Source: Lentzea californiensis
Lineage (GTDB): Bacteria; Actinomycetota; Actinomycetes; Mycobacteriales; Pseudonocardiaceae
Length of the DNA: 64,000 bases
NCBI RefSeq assembly: GCF_024648825.1
Contig: NZ_JANBBE010000001.1
Location: forward strand, 1 to 64,000
Direction: 5' to 3'
This document shows positions 15,314-23,906 of the stretch, piece by piece. The position numbers and the translations under genes were made by a program. The notes below the pieces were generated by a model. That model did not search any database. It had not been told where the DNA came from and was given only the letters and a program-made list of their open reading frames with translations. Numbering within the stretch: the stretch's first letter is position 1; every line of letters begins with the position of its first letter.

Positions 15314-15856
15314 CTATTCCCCCGTCTGGCCGTCGATCGCTTCCCGGATCAGGTCGGCGTGACCGTTGTGGCGGGCGTACTCCTCGATCATGTGGTTGAG
15401 GATCCACCGCAGGCTGGGCGTGCGCCCGTCACGCCACGGCGCTCGCTTCGCCGGTTGGCTCAGGTCGCCACGCCTGAGCGCCTCGATGAGGTCCTTCCTG
15501 GCGCCGTCGACAGCGCGCAGCCACAACGCGCGCAACTGCTCCGGCGTGTCGTCGGCGGCCGAGCACCAGTCCCAGTCGTTGTCGGTCTTCCAGTCGACGC
15601 TCGCCCACGGTTCCAGCGGCTCGCGGTCGTGCAGGACGACGCGGAACCACTGCTGCTCCACGTAGGCGAGGTGCTTGACCATCCCGCCCAGGGTCATCGC
15701 GGACTTCGCGGCGGTCGCGTTGAGCTGCTCCGCGGTGAGACCCTCGATCTTCCACATGAGGGTGGCGCGGTGGAACTCGAGGAAGCCCTTGAGTGTGGCG
15801 AGCTCGTCGCCGCCCATCGGCGGTTCTGGCCTGCCCTGTTCATCGAAGACCGTCAT
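15314..15856 (-). CDS. DinB/DUF664 family protein
   Basis: 180 aa from ATG 15856. LKGFLEFHRATLMWKIEGL and SAMTLGGMVKHLAYVEQQWF are typical of the four-helix DinB superfamily. The three metal-binding His positions are likely H in VKHLAY, and two in LNHMIEEYARHNGHADLIRE near the C-terminus. This DUF664 (mini-circle protein) branch contains possible thiol-dependent S-transferases, including mycothiol enzymes; the substrate is unknown. Same strand as, and 11 bp after, the hydrolase upstream, so possibly co-transcribed. Confidence 0.8.
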   Translation of the reverse strand: MTVFDEQGRPEPPMGGDELATLKGFLEFHRATLMWKIEGLTAEQLNATAAKSAMTLGGMVKHLAYVEQQWFRVVLHDREPLEPWASVDWKTDNDWDWCSAADDTPEQLRALWLRAVDGARKDLIEALRRGDLSQPAKRAPWRDGRTPSLRWILNHMIEEYARHNGHADLIREAIDGQTGE

Positions 15857-15866
15857 GCGCCGAACG

Positions 15867-16478
15867 TTAGTCCAGCGGCCGCAGCACGCGGTCCAGCCAC
15901 TCACCTACGGACCGGCCGACGTCGCCGACGGACGCCTTCAGCGAGTGGTCGCCCTTGAGCAGCACGACCTCGCGGTGGTGGCCGCCGCCGGGCTGACCGA
16001 ACGGGTCGTTCTCCCCCTGCACGACCAGCGTGGCGACCTCGACGCCGTCGAGTTCGGCCATCCGCGACTTCTCCGGCTTGCCCGGCGGGTGCACGGGAAA
16101 CGCCAGGCACAGCACCGCCACGGCCTGCCCCTCGACCGAGGTCCGGCAGGCCACGCGCGCGCCCGACGACCGGCCCCCGAACACCAGGGGCAGGCCGTCG
16201 AACCAGCGTTCACCCAGGTCCTCGACGACCGCCATCCACGCCGTGTCGAGCTGGCCGGCCGGCGCCGGGGCACGCCGGCCCGCGACGCGGTAGGGCTGTT
16301 CGACCAGCGCCACGTGCACGCCGACCGAGTTGGCGGCGCGGCACGCGGCGACGAGGTCCGGGGCCTCGACGCCGCCACCGGCGCCGTGACCCAGGAGCAG
16401 TGCTGCACGCGGTTCGTGGGCACAGTGCAGTGAGGCCCGCGCGGGGCCGTGCGGCGTGTCCACCAACAGCGTGGTCAT
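15867..16478 (-). CDS. Alpha/beta hydrolase, KANL3/Tex30-like family
   Basis: 203 aa from ATG 16478. LLLGHGAGGGVEAPDL near residue 30 is the oxyanion-loop region, and VFGGRSSGARVA near 100 carries the nucleophile Ser (G-x-S-x-G). GENDPFGQP holds the acid residue and KGDHSLK the catalytic His. Small cytoplasmic hydrolases of this group act as dienelactone-hydrolase-like esterases. The ATG overlaps the stop of the SRAP gene (ATGA), so the two are translated together. Confidence 0.8.
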   Translation of the reverse strand: MTTLLVDTPHGPARASLHCAHEPRAALLLGHGAGGGVEAPDLVAACRAANSVGVHVALVEQPYRVAGRRAPAPAGQLDTAWMAVVEDLGERWFDGLPLVFGGRSSGARVACRTSVEGQAVAVLCLAFPVHPPGKPEKSRMAELDGVEVATLVVQGENDPFGQPGGGHHREVVLLKGDHSLKASVGDVGRSVGEWLDRVLRPLD

Positions 16479-17203
16479 GACGGCTCGAACAACGCGGGTG
16501 AGGGCTTCTCGTCTTCGGTGAGCGAGATGCGGTCCAACAGGGACGGCTTGTTGTTCTTCACGCTGTTCACCTCGGTCGACACCGGACGGAGCTCGAGCGC
16601 CTCGACGATCGACGGGTCGGGGGCCAGCAGCTCGCTCGGGTCGAGCGACGCCGGGTCGAGCCACGCCGACCAGCGGTCAGGAGGCAGCAGCAACGGCATG
16701 CGGTGGTGCACCTCGGTCATCGCGCCGATGGCTTCCGTGGTGAGCACGGCGCACGTGACGGTCGGCACGTCGTCCTTCCACCACACGGACCACAGGCCCG
16801 CCATGGCCAGCGACGTGTCGTCCCCGAGCGAGATGAAGTACGGCTGCTTGCGCCCCTCGCCCGGCTGCCACTCGTACCAACCGGCGGCGGGGATGATGCA
16901 GCGCCGCTTGATCGCCGACTGCTTGTACGCGGGCTTGGTCAGCACGGTCTCGGCGCGAGCGTTGATCATCTTGGCCGCGCCGGAGAGGTCCTTGGCCCAG
17001 TGCGGGACGAGACCCCAGCGCATGACGCGGATGGCGCGTTCCAGCTCCTCGTCCTCGGGCCGGCGCTCGACCACGGCCATGACGCGCTTGGTGGGGGCGA
17101 TGTTGTAGTCCGCCCCCGGTGCCTCGTCGCCGGTCCCGTCCACCGCGTCGAACTCGGCCGCCAGCAGCGCCGGGTCCTTGGTGGAGGCGTACCTACCACA
17201 CAA
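16475..17203 (-). CDS. SRAP-domain protein (YedK/HMCES), abasic-site DNA-protein crosslinking
   Basis: 242 aa. MCGRYAS at the N-terminus gives Cys2, which becomes the residue that forms a thiazolidine crosslink with abasic sites in single-stranded DNA. NIAPT (Asn), AGWYEW (Glu) and [10 protein letters not shown] (His) complete the conserved active site. The protein shields abasic sites during replication. It corresponds to Rv3226c, next to aroA as in mycobacteria. Divergent from aroA with 84 bp between. Confidence 0.93.
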   Translation of the reverse strand: MCGRYASTKDPALLAAEFDAVDGTGDEAPGADYNIAPTKRVMAVVERRPEDEELERAIRVMRWGLVPHWAKDLSGAAKMINARAETVLTKPAYKQSAIKRRCIIPAAGWYEWQPGEGRKQPYFISLGDDTSLAMAGLWSVWWKDDVPTVTCAVLTTEAIGAMTEVHHRMPLLLPPDRWSAWLDPASLDPSELLAPDPSIVEALELRPVSTEVNSVKNNKPSLLDRISLTEDEKPSPALFEPS

Positions 17204-17287
17204 AACCGATCACCTCCGAAGTCCCAATTGTCCCACGACCGGAACACCTGTGCGAGCTTGCCAAGGCCGATGCGGGATCATTCGTGC

Positions 17288-18556
17288 ATGACTCAGCACT
17301 GGTCAGCCCCCAGCGCGTCCGGCCCAGTCCACTCGACGGTGCCGGTGCCCGGCTCGAAGTCGATCACGAACCGCGTTCTGGTCCTCGCGGCACTGGCCGA
17401 CGGGCCGTCCACGGTCCACGCGCCGCTGCGCAGCCGTGACACGGTGCTGATGACGGCCGCGCTCTCGTCGCTGGGCGCCGGCATCACCGATCGCGAGGAC
17501 GGCGACTGGGACGTGCTGCCCGGTCTGCTGCGCGGGCCGGCGGAGGTCGACTGCGGTCTCGCGGGCACGGTCATGCGCTTCCTGCCGCCCGCCGCCGCGC
17601 TGGCCGAGGGCGAGATCCGGTTCGACGGCGACCCGCACGCGCGGACGCGGCCGATGAGCACCGTGCTGGGTGCGTTGCGGTCGCTGGGCGTCGAGATCGA
17701 CGGGGACGCGCTGCCGTTCACGTTGCACGGCACGGGATCGGTGCCCGGTGGTGAGGTGACGATCGACGCGTCGGGCTCGTCGCAGTTCGTGTCCGGGCTG
17801 CTGCTGTCCGCCGCCCGGTTCGACAAGGGCGTCACGATCCGGCACGACGGCAAGCCCGTGCCCTCGCTGCCGCACATCGACATGACGGTCCAGACGCTGC
17901 GGGCGGTCGGCGTCGAGGTGGACACCAGCGTGCCGGATGTGTGGCGCGTGGAGCCCGGTGTGATCAAGGCGCGCACGTGGCACGTGGAGCCGGACCTGTC
18001 GAACGCGACGGTGTTCCTCGCGGCGGCCGCGGTGACCGGTGGCGAGGTGACGATTCCCCACTGGCCCGCCGCCACGACCCAGCCCGGCGACGCGGTGCGC
18101 GGCATCCTCGAGCGCATGGGCTGTGCGGTCGAGGTGTCGGAGCGCGGCCTGACCGTGCGGGGCCCGGCGAAGCTGTCCGGTGTGGACATCGACCTGCGTG
18201 ACGAGAGCGAGCTCACCCCGACCGTCGCCGCGCTCGCGGCGCTGGCCGAGGGCCGCACGACCATCCGGGGCGTGGCGCACATCCGCGGCCACGAGACGGA
18301 CCGGATCGCCGCGCTCGTCAACGAGATCAACGCGGTCGGCGGCAACGCGTCCGAGACCGAGGACGGCCTGGTCATCGACCCCGCTCCCCTGCACGGCGGT
18401 GTGTGGAAGGCCTACGCGGACCACCGGATGGCGACCGCGGGCGCGATCATCGGGCTGGTGGTGCCGGGCATGTCGGTGGACGACATCGGCAGCACCACCA
18501 AGACGATCCCCGACTTCCCTGGCATGTGGGACGCCATGCTCACCGGGGGCGCGTAG
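17288..18556 (+). CDS. aroA: 3-phosphoshikimate 1-carboxyvinyltransferase (EPSP synthase)
   Basis: 422 aa. It transfers enolpyruvate from PEP to shikimate-3-phosphate, the sixth step of the shikimate pathway. Key motifs: [10 protein letters not shown] (Lys/Ser/Arg substrate site), [10 protein letters not shown] (PEP loop), [28 protein letters not shown] (catalytic Asp), GHETDR and [12 protein letters not shown] 17288 gives the expected MTQHWSAP start; an upstream ATG at 17270 is less likely. It is followed by rsgA after 2 bases, a conserved pair in actinobacteria. Confidence 0.96.
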   Translation: MTQHWSAPSASGPVHSTVPVPGSKSITNRVLVLAALADGPSTVHAPLRSRDTVLMTAALSSLGAGITDREDGDWDVLPGLLRGPAEVDCGLAGTVMRFLPPAAALAEGEIRFDGDPHARTRPMSTVLGALRSLGVEIDGDALPFTLHGTGSVPGGEVTIDASGSSQFVSGLLLSAARFDKGVTIRHDGKPVPSLPHIDMTVQTLRAVGVEVDTSVPDVWRVEPGVIKARTWHVEPDLSNATVFLAAAAVTGGEVTIPHWPAATTQPGDAVRGILERMGCAVEVSERGLTVRGPAKLSGVDIDLRDESELTPTVAALAALAEGRTTIRGVAHIRGHETDRIAALVNEINAVGGNASETEDGLVIDPAPLHGGVWKAYADHRMATAGAIIGLVVPGMSVDDIGSTTKTIPDFPGMWDAMLTGGA

Positions 18557-18558
18557 AA

Positions 18559-19563
18559 GTGAGCAAGCAGGACTGGCGCAAACTCGACGAGTCCGACGTG
18601 CGCGTGCGCCCCGGCAAGGGGACGCGCCCACGCACCAAGAAACGGCCGGAACACTCCGACGCCGAGACCGCGATGGTCATCGGTGTCGACCGTGGCCGCT
18701 GGACGTGCGCGATGGAGTCCGGCGCCGTCGTCACGGCGATGCGCGCACGCGAACTGGGCCGCACGCCCGTGGTGGTCGGCGACCAGGTCGGCATCGTCGG
18801 CGACACGACGGGTGAGCGGGACACGCTGGCCCGCATCGTGCGCGTCGAGCAGCGGACCTCGGTGCTGCGCAGGACCGCGGACGACACCGATCCGTTCGAA
18901 CGGGTCGTCGTCGCGAACGCGTCCCAGCTCATCATGGTCGTCGCGCTGGCGGATCCCCCGCCGCGCACGGGTTTCATCGACCGCTGCCTGGTCGCCGCGT
19001 ACGCCGGCGGCCTGGAACCGGTGCTGTGCCTGACGAAGTCGGACCTGGCATCGCCGGACTCGCTGCTGGCGCTGTACACCGAGCTCGACGTGCCGGTGGT
19101 GGTGACGCGGTCCGACGAGGAGCCCGCCGAACTGCGCGCCCGGCTGACGAACACGGTGTCGTGCCTCATCGGCCACTCGGGTGTCGGCAAGTCCACTTTG
19201 GTCAACAAGCTCGTGCCGGACGCGAACCGCGCGGTGGGCGTGGTGTCCGGAGTGGGCAAGGGCCGGCACACCTCCACCCAGGCCGTCGCCCTGTGGCTGC
19301 CCGAGGGCGGCTGGGTCGTGGACACGCCGGGCATCCGCTCGTTCGGCCTCGCCCACATCACGCCGGACGACATCGTGAAGGCCTTCCCGGACTTCGCCGA
19401 GGCCGCCGAGGAGTGTCCGCCCGGCTGCGGCCACCTGGGCTCACCCGAGGACCCCGGCTGCATGCTGGACGAGCTCGTGCCGGACGCGCCGGGGCGGTTG
19501 ACGTCGTTGCGGCGGCTGCTCGCGTCCCGTGCCGGCATGGACGACTACACGGACGGATCATGA
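18559..19563 (+). CDS. rsgA: Ribosome small subunit-dependent GTPase RsgA
   Basis: 334 aa. OB-fold N-terminal part, then a circularly permuted GTPase: the G4-like LTKSDL comes first, followed by GHSGVGKSTLVN (Walker A) and DTPGIRSFG (G3). The C-terminal zinc knuckle is ECPPGCGHLGSPEDPGC. RsgA checks and matures the 30S subunit late in assembly. GTG 18559 lies 2 bases after the aroA stop. The stop overlaps the next ATG, so aroA-rsgA and the two lipoprotein genes form one operon. Confidence 0.94.
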   Translation: MSKQDWRKLDESDVRVRPGKGTRPRTKKRPEHSDAETAMVIGVDRGRWTCAMESGAVVTAMRARELGRTPVVVGDQVGIVGDTTGERDTLARIVRVEQRTSVLRRTADDTDPFERVVVANASQLIMVVALADPPPRTGFIDRCLVAAYAGGLEPVLCLTKSDLASPDSLLALYTELDVPVVVTRSDEEPAELRARLTNTVSCLIGHSGVGKSTLVNKLVPDANRAVGVVSGVGKGRHTSTQAVALWLPEGGWVVDTPGIRSFGLAHITPDDIVKAFPDFAEAAEECPPGCGHLGSPEDPGCMLDELVPDAPGRLTSLRRLLASRAGMDDYTDGS

Positions 19564-20015
19564 GCATGCGCTGGACGTTGCCCCTGCTGGTCGCTCTCGC
19601 CGCGTGCTCGGCCCCGCAGGAGCCCAAGGCACCGGCGTTCACGGAGGTCGACCCCTGCACGCTGCTCGCCTCCGGCGACGCGGGGCAGATGAACGGGTCT
19701 CCCACCAGGACCGACCGGTCCTGCGACTTCCCGTTCGACTCGCTGACCGTGCGGCTCACGCTGCTGAGCGCGAAGTACGCCGACGAGTCGCAGAAGCTGC
19801 TGTCCGACGGCGGCTACGGCGGCGTGGTCGGCGACCGGCCGCTGACACGCAAGTGCGTCGACTCCTCGAGCGAGGTGACGTGCGATGCCGTCCTCGAGGT
19901 GAAGGACGGGCAGGTCATCGGGCTGAAGGTCCTGCAGCGCAACCACGACCTCAACCTGGTCGGGCAGGTCACGCAGGGACTGGCGGCGAAAGCGCTGGAA
20001 AGGCTCCCGAAGTGA
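19560..20015 (+). CDS. DUF3558-like lipoprotein, first of two
   Basis: 151 aa. Short lipoprotein signal peptide with lipobox LAAC at residues 13-16, so the mature protein is anchored outside the membrane. Four further cysteines (DPCTLL, RSCDFPF, RKCVDS, VTCDAV) probably pair. DPCTLL is characteristic of DUF3558 lipoproteins found in actinomycetes. ATG 19560 overlaps the rsgA stop; ATG 19566 is an alternative. Function unknown. Confidence 0.75.
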   Translation: MSMRWTLPLLVALAACSAPQEPKAPAFTEVDPCTLLASGDAGQMNGSPTRTDRSCDFPFDSLTVRLTLLSAKYADESQKLLSDGGYGGVVGDRPLTRKCVDSSSEVTCDAVLEVKDGQVIGLKVLQRNHDLNLVGQVTQGLAAKALERLPK

Positions 20016-20539
20016 AGCGTCTGCTGCCGTTGCTGCTCCTGCTGGCGGGCTGCGCGTCCACTCCCGTCGCGACCGCGCCCTCCACCACCACGACGACCAC
20101 GACCACCGAGACGACGGTCGTCACGACGTCGCCGCGGATCGACACGCCGAGCAAACTCCCCGCCGATCCGTGTCTGATGCTGACCGCGGCGGATTTCCAG
20201 ACCCCGCTGGCCGGCCCACCGGGCCCGCACCCCGAACTGCCGAGGTCCTGCGCGTGGCAGGAAGGCACGGGCGCCGAGTCGGACATGCTCGTCCTGGTGG
20301 CGTTCGCGGACGCGTACGAGAAGCCGGAGAAGGCGCCGGAAATGCTCATCCAGGGCCACTCGGCCGCGGTGTCGTTCAACACCGGGCCCGGCGTCATGGA
20401 GTGCACCTACCTCGTCGCGGTCAACGCCACCGAGTCGTTCAAGGTCATCGTGAGCCTGCCGAACGCCAACTCGGCCCAGGTCTCGCAGATCGCGCTGGGC
20501 AAGGCGAAGACGGCGTTCAAGCGGCTCGTCGCGGCCTGA
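20012..20539 (+). CDS. DUF3558-like lipoprotein, second of two
   Basis: 175 aa. Signal peptide and lipobox LLAGC, then a low-complexity linker of eight threonines that tethers the domain. DPCLMLTAADFQTPL, SCAWQEG and ECTYLVAV mark the DUF3558 fold. GTG 20012 overlaps the stop of the first lipoprotein (GTGA). The two are distant paralogues. Convergent with pruA: the stops are at adjoining bases (20539/20540). Confidence 0.75.
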   Translation: MKRLLPLLLLLAGCASTPVATAPSTTTTTTTTETTVVTTSPRIDTPSKLPADPCLMLTAADFQTPLAGPPGPHPELPRSCAWQEGTGAESDMLVLVAFADAYEKPEKAPEMLIQGHSAAVSFNTGPGVMECTYLVAVNATESFKVIVSLPNANSAQVSQIALGKAKTAFKRLVAA

Positions 20540-22168
20540 TCACCCCATGTGCGGGTAGCGGTGATCGGTCTGCGGCACCAGGGTCTCCTTGATGGCGCGC
20601 GGGCTCGTCCACCGCTGCAGGTTGTAGATCGAGCCCGCCTTGTCGTTGGTGCCGGAACCGCGCGACCCGCCGAACGGCTGCTGCCCGACGACGGCACCGG
20701 TCGGTTTGTCGTTGACGTAGAAGTTGCCCGCGGCGAACCGCAGCGCGCGGTGTGCCTGTTCGATGGCGGCACGGTCGCGCGCGAAGACGGCGCCGGTCAG
20801 CGCGTACGGCGTCGAGGTGTCGATGGTCTCCATGATCTTCGGGTAGTCCGCGTCCTCGTAGACGTGCACGGCCAGGATCGGGCCGAAGTACTCGCTCGTG
20901 AAGATGTCGTGGCGCGGGTCGGTGCCGAGCAGCACGGTCGGGTCGACGAAGTAGCCCACCGAGTCGTCGCACGAGCCGCCTGCCAGCACCTCGACCGAAG
21001 TGGACGCGGAGGCCATCAGCAACGCCTCCTCGTGCTTGGCGAACGCGCGGTGGTCGATCACCGCGCCGCCGAACACCGACAGGTCCGTGACATCGCCGTA
21101 GGACAACGACTTCGTCACGTCGAGCAGCTGTTCGCGCACGCCGCCCTCCCACAACGACCGAGGGATGTAGGACCGCGAGGCCGCTGAGCACTTCTGGCCC
21201 TGGTACTCGAAAGCACCGCGCACCAGCCCGGTGACGAGCGCCTGGGGATCGGCGGAGGCGTGTGCCAGCACGAAGTCCTTGCCGCCGGTCTCGCCGACGA
21301 CGCGCGGGTAGGCGCGGTAGTTGTCGAGGTTGCCCGCCATGGTCTGCCACAGCGCCTTGAACGTGCGGGTGGAGCCGGTGAAGTGCAGGCCGGCGAAGAA
21401 CCTGTCCCGCAGCGCGACCTGGCTCAGCGCCTGGCCGTCGCCGGTCACGAGGTTGATCACGCCTGGTGGCAGGCCCGCTTCCTCGAGCAGCCGCATGGTG
21501 AAGTGCGCGGCCAGCTGCTGCGTCGGCGACGGCTTCCACAGCACCGCGTTGCCCATCAGCGCGGGCGCCAGCGGCAGGTTGCCCGCGATGGCGGTGAAGT
21601 TGAACGGCGTGATCGCCACGACGAACCCGTCGAGCGGCCGGTGGTCCATCCGGTTCCACACGCCCGGCGACGAGACCGGCTGTTCCTCGAGGATGCGGCG
21701 GCCGAAGTGGACGTTGAAGCGCAGGAAGTCGATGAGCTCGCACGCCGCGTCGATCTCGGCCTGCTGCACGGACTTCGACTGGCCGAGGATCGTGGCGGCG
21801 TTGAGGGTGTCGCGCCACGGCCCCGCGAGCAGGTCGGCCGCCCGCAGCAGCACCGCGGCCCGCTCGTCGAACGGCAGCTCCTGCCAGCCCGGTGCGGCGT
21901 GCTGGGCGGCGCGCATGGCATCGGCGACGTCGGAGTTCGTGGCCTGCGCCGTCACGCCGAGGACGTGCCTGTGGTCGTGCGGCTGGACCACGTCGATGCG
22001 GTCGCCACCGCCCATCCGCTGCTCACCGCTGATGGTCATCGTCAGCTCGTGCGTGGTGCCTTCGAGCTCCGCGATGCGTGCCTGCAGGCTGACCCGTTCG
22101 GCGCTACCGGGTGCATAGGTGCGCACGGGCTCGTTGACCGGTTCGGGTGCAGACGTGACTGCGTCCAT
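20540..22168 (-). CDS. pruA: L-glutamate gamma-semialdehyde (1-pyrroline-5-carboxylate) dehydrogenase
   Basis: 542 aa, the length of stand-alone PruA/RocA enzymes. It oxidises glutamate semialdehyde to glutamate with NAD+, the second step of proline breakdown. GETGGKDFV carries the catalytic-general-base region, GAFEYQGQKCSAASR the nucleophile Cys, and FTGSTRTFK the NAD-binding site. EYFGPILAVHVY is the C-terminal family signature. ATG 22168 is preceded by a ggggga ribosome binding site. No proline dehydrogenase gene is adjacent. Confidence 0.94.
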   Translation of the reverse strand: MDAVTSAPEPVNEPVRTYAPGSAERVSLQARIAELEGTTHELTMTISGEQRMGGGDRIDVVQPHDHRHVLGVTAQATNSDVADAMRAAQHAAPGWQELPFDERAAVLLRAADLLAGPWRDTLNAATILGQSKSVQQAEIDAACELIDFLRFNVHFGRRILEEQPVSSPGVWNRMDHRPLDGFVVAITPFNFTAIAGNLPLAPALMGNAVLWKPSPTQQLAAHFTMRLLEEAGLPPGVINLVTGDGQALSQVALRDRFFAGLHFTGSTRTFKALWQTMAGNLDNYRAYPRVVGETGGKDFVLAHASADPQALVTGLVRGAFEYQGQKCSAASRSYIPRSLWEGGVREQLLDVTKSLSYGDVTDLSVFGGAVIDHRAFAKHEEALLMASASTSVEVLAGGSCDDSVGYFVDPTVLLGTDPRHDIFTSEYFGPILAVHVYEDADYPKIMETIDTSTPYALTGAVFARDRAAIEQAHRALRFAAGNFYVNDKPTGAVVGQQPFGGSRGSGTNDKAGSIYNLQRWTSPRAIKETLVPQTDHRYPHMG

Positions 22169-22191
22169 TCCCCCATCGTGGCACGCGGTAG

Positions 22192-22197
22192 TAGGGT
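22192..22197 (+). promoter_or_regulatory. -10 hexamer for a leaderless VOC-protein start
   Basis: TAGGGT lies 7 bases before the GTG at 22205, with no ribosome binding site between. Confidence 0.5.
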
Positions 22198-22204
22198 CCG
22201 TCGG

Positions 22205-22591
22205 GTGGCGCGGGTGACTGGCATCGGCGGGGTTTTCCTGCGTTCAAGGGATCCTGCGCGCTTGGCCGCCTGGTATCGCGACAACCTGGGCGTTCCGATG
22301 AGCGAGAAGGGCACCGTCACCTTCCACTGGCTCGACACGGCGACGAACGAGTTCCCCGGCACGACGACGATGGCGTTGTTCGCGCAGGACACGGAGTACA
22401 TCGGCGAGCCCCACCAGCGCACCATGCTGAACCTGCGCGTGGACGACCTGGTGTCGTTGATGGCCAAGCTGAAGGCGCGCGGCGTCGAGGTGCTGCCCGA
22501 CACCGAGGACTCGGAGTTCGGGATGTTCGGGTGGTGCGTCGACCCCGAGGGCAACCGCATCGAGCTGTGGGAACCGGCAGAGGGAATGTGA
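22205..22591 (+). CDS. VOC superfamily protein (glyoxalase/dioxygenase fold)
   Basis: 128 aa. One pair of beta-alpha-beta-beta-beta modules: GIGGVFLRSRDPARLAAWYRD at the start, and RVDDLVSLMAKLKARGVEVLP with WCVDPEGNRIELWEP at the end. The terminal Glu of IELWEP is the usual metal ligand. Substrates of such single-domain VOC proteins cannot be told from sequence. GTG 22205 fits a leaderless start. The stop overlaps the GTG of the next gene (GTGA), giving a two-gene operon divergent from pruA. Confidence 0.8.
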   Translation: MARVTGIGGVFLRSRDPARLAAWYRDNLGVPMSEKGTVTFHWLDTATNEFPGTTTMALFAQDTEYIGEPHQRTMLNLRVDDLVSLMAKLKARGVEVLPDTEDSEFGMFGWCVDPEGNRIELWEPAEGM

Positions 22592-23418
22592 CCGTGCTCG
22601 ACGAAGCGGTGCAGGCGCTGCGGGAGTGGCAGCGCGACGACCTGCCGTTCCAGCTCCATCCAGGAGATCTGGGCTGGTACCGGCGTTTCGGCGCCAAGGC
22701 GACCGATGAGGCGATCCGGATCTGGCGTGGCGACGGGCGGATCGTCGCCGTCGGGCTGCTGGACGGCGCCGACCTGCTGCGGTTCACGATCGCGCCGGAC
22801 GCCCGCGCCGACGAGGAGCTCGCACGGCGGCTGGCCGACGACGTCAGCACTCCCGGACGCGGCGTCCTCCCCGCCGGGACGGTGTACGTCGAGTCCCCGT
22901 GGGGCACGCGCTTCCAGGAGCTGATGTTCGAGCGCGGCTGGCGGTCCGACGTGCCGTGGACGCCGCTGCGCCGCGATCTCGGTGTCCCGGTACCGGATCC
23001 CGGCGTGCGGGTCGAGGTCATCGGCCATGACCAGGCCGATGTGCACGCCGCCGTGATCCGGGCGTCGTTCGAGAAGTCGACGTTCACCGAGGAGCGCTGG
23101 CACGCGATGGCCATCGGCTCGCCGTACGCCGACGCCCGCAGCCTGGTCGCTTTCGACCGAGGTGACGCGGTGGCGGCGGTGACGGTGTGGTCGGCCGGGC
23201 CGGGCAGGCCGGGGTTGATCGAACCCATGGGCGTGCACCACGACCACCGGGGCAGGGGTTTCGGCACGGCGATCACCCTCGCCGCGGCGTCAGCGCTGCG
23301 TGAGCTCGGCTCGTCGAGCGCGCTCGTCTGCACGCCGAGCTCGAACGTCGGCGCCGTCGCCACCTACCGGGCAGCCGGGTTCGACCAGCTGCCCGAGGTG
23401 CACGACCAGCGTCGTTAG
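22588..23418 (+). CDS. GNAT family N-acetyltransferase, two-domain
   Basis: 276 aa. The C-terminal domain has a good acetyl-CoA site, MGVHHDHRGRGFGTAITLAA (about residues 212-231), and the TPSSNVGAVATYRAAGF motif. The N-terminal ~130 residues (QLHPGDLGWYRRFGAKATDE) look like a degenerate second GNAT repeat, as in mycothiol-synthase-like proteins. Substrate unknown. Translationally coupled to the VOC protein. Its end overlaps the stop of the convergent DUF6912 gene by 4 bases. Confidence 0.78.
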   Translation: MTVLDEAVQALREWQRDDLPFQLHPGDLGWYRRFGAKATDEAIRIWRGDGRIVAVGLLDGADLLRFTIAPDARADEELARRLADDVSTPGRGVLPAGTVYVESPWGTRFQELMFERGWRSDVPWTPLRRDLGVPVPDPGVRVEVIGHDQADVHAAVIRASFEKSTFTEERWHAMAIGSPYADARSLVAFDRGDAVAAVTVWSAGPGRPGLIEPMGVHHDHRGRGFGTAITLAAASALRELGSSSALVCTPSSNVGAVATYRAAGFDQLPEVHDQRR

Positions 23419-23906
23419 AGGAGTTCCAGGACGAACGGGAGCTCCTGGGCGGCGTACCAGGCCAGTTCGTGGTCCTCGGCGCTGCCCAGCGCGAACTCGG
23501 CGTCCGGGTCGCCCAGGTCCGCCGCGTCGATGACGTCCGCGGCCGCGCGCACGTCCTCTTCGGCCTCGGCCGTGTCGAGGTGCACGGCGGCGACGTCCTT
23601 CAGGGTGAACGAACCGCCGACCTTCACGACCGAGAAGTCGAGGTCCGGGCGCAACGTCACGTCGTCCATGTCCACCGCGAGCACCGCGCGCCGCGGCTCT
23701 GCCTTCTCGTCCGCCGCCAGCAGCCGCAGCGAAGCACGGGCGGCATCCAGCATCGCCGCGTACTCCAGCTCCTCCGTGTCGCCCGCCGCGTAGGACTCGC
23801 GCAACGCCGGCGTCAGCGCGAACGCCGTGCCGGTGACCGGAGCCAGTTCGCCGCTGTCGACGAACGCGCGCAGCATCGGCACCGTGGCCGGGATGTAGAC
23901 CCTCAT
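23415..23906 (-). CDS. DUF6912 family protein
   Basis: 163 aa. MRVYIPATVPMLRAFVDSGE and the LEYAAMLDAARASLRLL stretch identify a conserved actinobacterial family of unknown function; it has an acidic composition (many Asp/Glu) and is cytoplasmic. The ATG at 23906 overlaps the stop of the upstream acyltransferase gene by 4 bases, so the two are co-translated. Confidence 0.7.
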   Translation of the reverse strand: MRVYIPATVPMLRAFVDSGELAPVTGTAFALTPALRESYAAGDTEELEYAAMLDAARASLRLLAADEKAEPRRAVLAVDMDDVTLRPDLDFSVVKVGGSFTLKDVAAVHLDTAEAEEDVRAAADVIDAADLGDPDAEFALGSAEDHELAWYAAQELPFVLELL